NCBI GenBank assembly: GCA_943908365.1
Contig: CALTTH010000018.1
Coordinates: forward strand, 1 to 64,000
Direction: 5' to 3'
Length of the DNA: 64,000 bases
Origin: an uncultured Hyphomicrobiales bacterium
GTDB lineage: Bacteria; Pseudomonadota; Alphaproteobacteria; Rhizobiales; Rhizobiaceae
Below the pieces are notes generated by a model. That model saw only the letters and a list, made by a program, of their open reading frames with translations. It was not told the DNA's origin and did no database searches. Positions 60,618 through 64,000 of this stretch are shown one piece after another; position 1 is the stretch's first letter; every line of letters starts with the position of its first letter. The translations under genes were made by a program, and so were the position numbers.

Positions 60618-60761
60618 TTAAGGCACCAGACCGAAGATCACCGCTGCGACGAAGGCAAAGCAGATGCCAACGAGCGCTGTATGGATCGATGCCTGCCAGC
60701 CGCGATGCGGCGCGGTTGACGGCGTGAAATCTCTTGCTTTTCCTGCTTTGGAATAAGACAT
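60618..60761 (-). CDS. 47-aa single-pass membrane peptide, unknown function
   Basis: Short gene with an excellent ribosome site (AGGAGGGT, 5-6 nt before ATG 60761). It has a basic N terminus (MSYSKAGKARDFTPSTAPHRG), then one strong hydrophobic segment (SIHTALVGICFAFVAAVIF, about residues 25-43) and the end GLVP. I see no family by eye. It lies just beyond the cbiD stop on the opposite strand, 206 bp before the FAD oxidase gene, which reads the other way. The RBS, the hydrophobic layout and the TAA-TGA double stop support a real gene. Confidence 0.6.
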   Translation of the reverse strand: MSYSKAGKARDFTPSTAPHRGWQASIHTALVGICFAFVAAVIFGLVP

Positions 60762-60966
60762 CGCACCCTCCTGTTCGTCCAAAAATCGGCACCGCCGATC
60801 TGCGGGATTGTGACACTGAGAATATCGCTATTCTCTCGTGTTCCAGTAGAGATAAATTTCCATAAGATTGGGCTTGCGGGGAAAATACTGGTCGTGACTT
60901 GCCTCCCAACAAGGTCCGATCTACCGCATTCACGATTCCTTAACGTCCGAGCGGTGTTTCGGTTCA

Positions 60967-62094
60967 ATGGGTAAAAGGCGGGAAAGACGCGTGGCGGATA
61001 TCGATGCGATCATCATAGGCGCGGGTGTCATCGGACTTGCAGTCGGGAGGGCGCTCGCGCTTCAAGGCCGGTCCGTTATCATATTGGAAAGGGAAGCCGA
61101 ATTCGGCAGCGCAACCTCCTCTCGCAACAGCGAGGTCATTCATGCCGGGCTCTATTATCCGCAAGGCAGCCTGAAGGCGCGGCTTTGCGTGGAGGGGCGA
61201 CAGCGGCTCTATGACTATTGCGAAAGTCATGGCGTCGCGCATCGCCGGTGCGGCAAGTTGATCGTGGCGACTGCGGAGAGCGAAATTCCTCTGATCGAAG
61301 ACCTGCAGCGGCGTGGTCTCGACAATGGTTGCGAGGCGCTGGATCTGATCAGCGCGTCCGAGGCCCGGCGTCTGGAACCGGAACTCTCCTGCAAGGCCGC
61401 TTTGTCATCACCGATGACCGGCATTATCGATAGCCATGGCTACATGCTGGCTCTGCTCGGCGATATGGAAGATGCCGGCGGCAGCCTGGCCTATAGGGCG
61501 CCGTTCCTGCGCGCGGTCGTGGAGGAGCACGGCTTCCGGGTCTTCGTCGGCGGGAGCGAGCCGGTTGAATTGACCTGCCGGACGCTGATCAATGCGGGAG
61601 GGCTGGTTGCGCCGCAGATTGCCAGCGCCATCGAGGGGCTGCCGGCGGCACATGTTCCTGAAGCCTATTATGCCAAGGGCTCCTATTTTTTGCTGAAAGG
61701 CAGAGCGCCATTTTCGCGACTCATCTATCCGGCACCCCATGCCCATGGGCTTGGCGTCCATCTGACGCTCGATATTGCCGGGCAGGCGCGTTTCGGTCCG
61801 GATATCGAGTGGATCGACCGCATCGATTACGCCGTCGATCCGAAACGATCAGCGGGCTTTGACGAGGCCATCCGTCGCTACTGGCCAGGCTTGCCGGATG
61901 ACGCACTCCAGCCAGCCTATTCCGGCATCAGGCCCAAGATTTCAGGGCCTTCAGAGCCTGCTATGGATTTTAGGATCGATGGGCCGGGACGGCACGGCGT
62001 TGCGGGTCTCGTCAACCTTTTCGGAATCGAAAGCCCGGGGCTGACGGCCTCACTGGCGATTGCCGACGAGGTAGTTTCGAGACTGGCCGAATAG
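60967..62094 (+). CDS. FAD-dependent oxidoreductase, L-2-hydroxyglutarate oxidase-like
   Basis: Flavoprotein of the DAO/LhgO family, 375 aa. FAD Rossmann motif DAIIIGAGVIGLAVGRALALQG, then SATSSRNSEVIHAGLYYPQGSLKARLCVEG, which is the LhgO-type substrate-side signature. C-terminal AYSGIRPKISGPSEPAMDFRIDG and LVNLFGIESPGLTASLAIADEV are typical. Homologues oxidise L-2-hydroxyglutarate to 2-oxoglutarate; specificity here is not proven. ATG 60967 is used; GTG 60991 (VADIDAI) is possible. Confidence 0.88.
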   Translation: MGKRRERRVADIDAIIIGAGVIGLAVGRALALQGRSVIILEREAEFGSATSSRNSEVIHAGLYYPQGSLKARLCVEGRQRLYDYCESHGVAHRRCGKLIVATAESEIPLIEDLQRRGLDNGCEALDLISASEARRLEPELSCKAALSSPMTGIIDSHGYMLALLGDMEDAGGSLAYRAPFLRAVVEEHGFRVFVGGSEPVELTCRTLINAGGLVAPQIASAIEGLPAAHVPEAYYAKGSYFLLKGRAPFSRLIYPAPHAHGLGVHLTLDIAGQARFGPDIEWIDRIDYAVDPKRSAGFDEAIRRYWPGLPDDALQPAYSGIRPKISGPSEPAMDFRIDGPGRHGVAGLVNLFGIESPGLTASLAIADEVVSRLAE

Positions 62095-62145
62095 CGCGTC
62101 TCGAACCGCCAAGTCAGAGCGGCGTGGGTCCTTTCGGCCGACGCT

Positions 62146-62544
62146 TTAGTCGCCCGTATATTGGGCATCCGTGACATGCTCCATCCAGTCCACGGCCTTG
62201 CCGTCCTTCACTTCCTGGATGGCGATATGGGTCATGGCGGTTTGTGGCGAAGCGCCGTGCCAGTGCTTTTCACCGGGTGAGAACCAGACGACATCGCCCG
62301 GTGCGATCTTTTCGATCGGACCACCTTCGCGCTGCACCAGGCCCGATCCGGAGGTGACGATCAGCGTCTGACCGAGCGGATGGGTATGCCAGGCGGTGCG
62401 GGCGCCGGGTTCGAACGTCACCTGCGCGCCTTGCACGCGCTCTGTATCATGCGGATTGAACAACGGGTCGATGCGGACCGTTCCGGTGAAATAGTCGGCA
62501 GGGCCTTTGCCCGATGGTTTCGTGCCAGCGCGGGTGATTTCCAT
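62146..62544 (-). CDS. Mn-cupin, (R)-hydroxynitrile lyase-like
   Basis: Small cupin of 132 aa, very close by eye to the manganese-dependent (R)-selective hydroxynitrile lyases of Acidobacteria (GtHNL/AcHNL) as I remember them. The metal ligands fit those proteins' numbering: H53 and H55 in AWHTHPLGQT, Q59, and H94 in GEKHWHG. Ala40, Val42 and Gln110, which line the active site of GtHNL, are also present. It begins MEITRAGTKPSGKGPADYFT. ATG 62544 is chosen because GAGGA is 8 nt upstream. It lies 34 bp after the threonine dehydratase stop, probably one operon. The natural role of this family is not known. Confidence 0.85.
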   Translation of the reverse strand: MEITRAGTKPSGKGPADYFTGTVRIDPLFNPHDTERVQGAQVTFEPGARTAWHTHPLGQTLIVTSGSGLVQREGGPIEKIAPGDVVWFSPGEKHWHGASPQTAMTHIAIQEVKDGKAVDWMEHVTDAQYTGD

Positions 62545-62578
62545 GATCATGTTCCTCGTTTCGTTGAACGCTTGAAGA

Positions 62579-63556
62579 TCAGGCGTATTTCGACAGAGCA
62601 TCCGCCATGATGGCACTATCGACATTGCCGCCGGATGCAACAGCGATGACGGTATCGTTTTCCAACTCATCACCATGGAAGAGGGCGGCTGCCAGTGCCA
62701 CGGCACCACCCGGTTCCACGACGATCTTCAGGCGCTGGAAGGCGAGCACCATGGCCCGCAGTGCCTCTTCTTCGGTCACGGCTATGCCAGCACCGCAAAG
62801 GCGCTTGAGGATCGGAAAGGTGATGTTGCCGGGCTGCGGCGTGATGATCGCATCGCAGATGGAGCCACTCAGGGTCGCGTTTCTCTCGATCTTGCCCGAG
62901 GCCAGCGAGCGCGCCACGTCGTCGAAATGCTCCGGTTCTGCGGTACGGACCTTCAGGCCCGGGGCCTTGGCTTCCAAGGCAAGCGCGACACCCGATGTCA
63001 GCCCGCCGCCACCGCAGCAAACCAGCACCTCTGCTCTCCCTATGCCAGCCTCCTGCGCCTGTTCGGCGATCTCCAGTCCCACCGTTCCCTGACCCGCGAT
63101 CACCAGCGGTTCGTCATAGGGGCGGATCAATGTCAGCCCGCGTTCTTCGGATAGCGTCGCGCCGATTGCGTCACGGTCTTCGTTGGCGCGATCGTAGAGC
63201 ACGACCTCCGCACCGTAGGCTCTGGTGTTTTCGATTTTGATCTTCGGTGCATCGCGCGGCATGATGATGACGGCAGGCACACCGTGCAGGCTTGCCGCCA
63301 GTGCGACGCCCTGGGCGTGGTTGCCGGAGGAAAAGGCGATGACGCCGCGCTTTCGCACCTCTGGTTCCAGTGCCGAGACCGCCGACCAGCCGCCACGAAA
63401 CTTGAAAGAGCCGGTCCGCTGCAGGCATTCCGGCTTGATCAGAACCTTGCGGCCGGCAATCTCGTCAAGAAAGGGCGACGACATCAAGGGGGTGCGGATT
63501 ACCTCGCCGTTCATACGCTGGCGGGCGGCTTCGATCATCGCAATATCGGTCATCAT
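62579..63556 (-). CDS. Threonine/serine dehydratase family (PLP fold II)
   Basis: 325-aa PLP enzyme of the threonine ammonia-lyase/serine dehydratase family. The Schiff-base Lys is in the SFKFRGGW motif, the glycine-rich PLP-phosphate loop is CCGGGGLTSG, and SSGNHAQGVALAA is present. No C-terminal ACT regulatory domain, so it looks catabolic or of the hydroxyectoine-degradation (EutB) type. ATG 63556 or the adjacent 63553 starts it. It is upstream of the hydroxynitrile-lyase-like cupin on the same strand. Confidence 0.9.
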   Translation of the reverse strand: MMTDIAMIEAARQRMNGEVIRTPLMSSPFLDEIAGRKVLIKPECLQRTGSFKFRGGWSAVSALEPEVRKRGVIAFSSGNHAQGVALAASLHGVPAVIIMPRDAPKIKIENTRAYGAEVVLYDRANEDRDAIGATLSEERGLTLIRPYDEPLVIAGQGTVGLEIAEQAQEAGIGRAEVLVCCGGGGLTSGVALALEAKAPGLKVRTAEPEHFDDVARSLASGKIERNATLSGSICDAIITPQPGNITFPILKRLCGAGIAVTEEEALRAMVLAFQRLKIVVEPGGAVALAAALFHGDELENDTVIAVASGGNVDSAIMADALSKYA

Positions 63557-63616
63557 CGTCTCACGTCATTCCAGATGTTGCCCACCATAGGGCCAAATGC
63601 GGCGACGTGAAGCCAA

Positions 63617-63644
63617 AAAAATCCCCGGTCGAAGCCGGGGATTT
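63617..63644. terminator. Terminator downstream of the aldehyde dehydrogenase gene
   Basis: 11-bp stem AAAATCCCCGG/CCGGGGATTTT with a 6-nt loop, lying 18 bp beyond the stop of the minus-strand gene. Confidence 0.85.
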
Positions 63645-63662
63645 TCGTCTCTGCCTGTTGAT

Positions 63663-64000
63663 TTAGGCCAGGGTGTAGGCCGTCTTCACCGTGGTGAAGA
63701 ACTCGTTGGCATATTTGCCCTGCTCACGCGGGCCGAAGGAGGATGCCTTGCGGCCACCAAACGGCACGTGGAAATCGACGCCAGCGGTCGGCAGGTTGAC
63801 CATGACCATGCCGGCTTCGGCGTTGCGCTTGAAGTGGGTGGCGTGCTTCAGGCTGGTGGTGGCGATGCCGGAGGACAGGCCAAACGGCGTGTCGTTGGCA
63901 ACGGCCAGAGCCTCGTCGTAATCCTTGACGCGGATGACGGAGGCGACCGGTCCGAAGATTTCCTCGCGCGAGATGCGCATGTCGTTGGTGGCTTCGGTAA
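63663..64000 (-). CDS. Aldehyde dehydrogenase family protein, C-terminal part (5' end outside window)
   Basis: The frame is open to the window edge; about 112 residues of the C-terminal part are visible. REEIFGPVASVIRVKDYDEALAVANDTPFGLSSGI is the ALDH cofactor/oligomerisation strand, and VPFGGRKASSFGPREQGKYANEFFTTVKTAY is the tail typical of 2-oxoglutarate semialdehyde dehydrogenases. That specificity is inference, since the catalytic Cys and Glu lie outside the window. Confidence 0.9.
   Translation of the reverse strand, partial: TEATNDMRISREEIFGPVASVIRVKDYDEALAVANDTPFGLSSGIATTSLKHATHFKRNAEAGMVMVNLPTAGVDFHVPFGGRKASSFGPREQGKYANEFFTTVKTAYTLA

Noticed and set aside
1..64000. Phage, integrase, IS element or defence island
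   Set aside because: No transposase, integrase, restriction or toxin-antitoxin gene is recognisable, and gene content is core metabolism throughout.
1..64000. tRNA or rRNA genes
   Set aside because: No cloverleaf with a 3' CCA-type end or rRNA-like stretch was seen while reading both strands; weak matches cannot be excluded without a covariance search.

Overview
The window is an ordinary-looking, gene-dense stretch of a high-GC alphaproteobacterial chromosome, most likely from the Agrobacterium/Rhizobium clade of Rhizobiaceae. This rests on a cyclic beta-1,2-glucan synthase (ChvB/NdvB type), a giant NAD-dependent glutamate dehydrogenase, phaA-phaB with PhaR, a SUV3-like helicase beside an S4 protein and FdxA, CarD, the rplU-rpmA-obgE-proB-proA-nadD-rsfS-rlmH-envC-ctpA-rppH gene order, an Irr-type iron box, CtrA- and CcrM-type sites, and short palindromic intergenic repeats. 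The taxon is inferred from gene content and order; I could not run a search.

Layout. 1-9.4 kb: 3' end of chvB, then yggS (opposite strand), then leuS-lptE-holA. 9.4-15 kb (minus): fdxA, S4 protein, SUV3-like helicase, UbiH-type monooxygenase. 15-22.6 kb (plus): tesB, glnK-amtB, ftsK, lolA, xth. 22.7-25.4 kb: a cyclic-nucleotide-binding protein, an OmpR-type response regulator, an L,D-transpeptidase and carD. 25.9-32.1 kb: NAD-glutamate dehydrogenase and a UMF1-type transporter. 32.1-36 kb: phaR, phaA, phaB, bfd, bfr. 36-48.2 kb: a long minus-strand block that reads, in transcription order, rplU, rpmA, two GNAT acetyltransferases, obgE, proB, proA, nadD, rsfS, rlmH, envC-like, ctpA, a polysaccharide-deacetylase-like gene and rppH. 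48.5-53 kb: a zincin-like peptidase, DUF1737, a CoA-ester-lyase-family gene broken by a stop codon, leuD and leuB. 53.1-64 kb: a more accessory set with a Cys-containing HTH regulator, a drug-type MFS transporter with a damaged 5' end, a di-haem peroxidase, yghU, cobB/cbiD, a 47-aa membrane peptide, an FAD oxidase, a Mn-cupin like (R)-hydroxynitrile lyases, a threonine/serine dehydratase and the 3' end of an aldehyde dehydrogenase.

How the genes work together. Several modules are clear: nitrogen sensing and uptake (glnK-amtB), PHB precursor synthesis and its regulator, iron storage and release (bfr/bfd under a likely Irr operator), proline synthesis coupled to ribosome assembly and cell-wall cleavage, leucine synthesis, and outer-membrane building (LptE, LolA, glucan synthase). 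Three families of palindromic intergenic repeats sit in at least seven gaps.

I found no phage, IS element, CRISPR array, rRNA or tRNA, and nothing that convincingly looks like a new defence or mobile system. The observations most worth following are seven GANTC sites in 124 bp upstream of the helicase, a CtrA-like palindrome upstream of ftsK, a hydroxynitrile-lyase-like cupin with all metal ligands in place, a nonsense codon in a lyase gene, three apparent one-base losses in front of an MFS gene, and a 47-aa membrane peptide with a perfect Shine-Dalgarno sequence.
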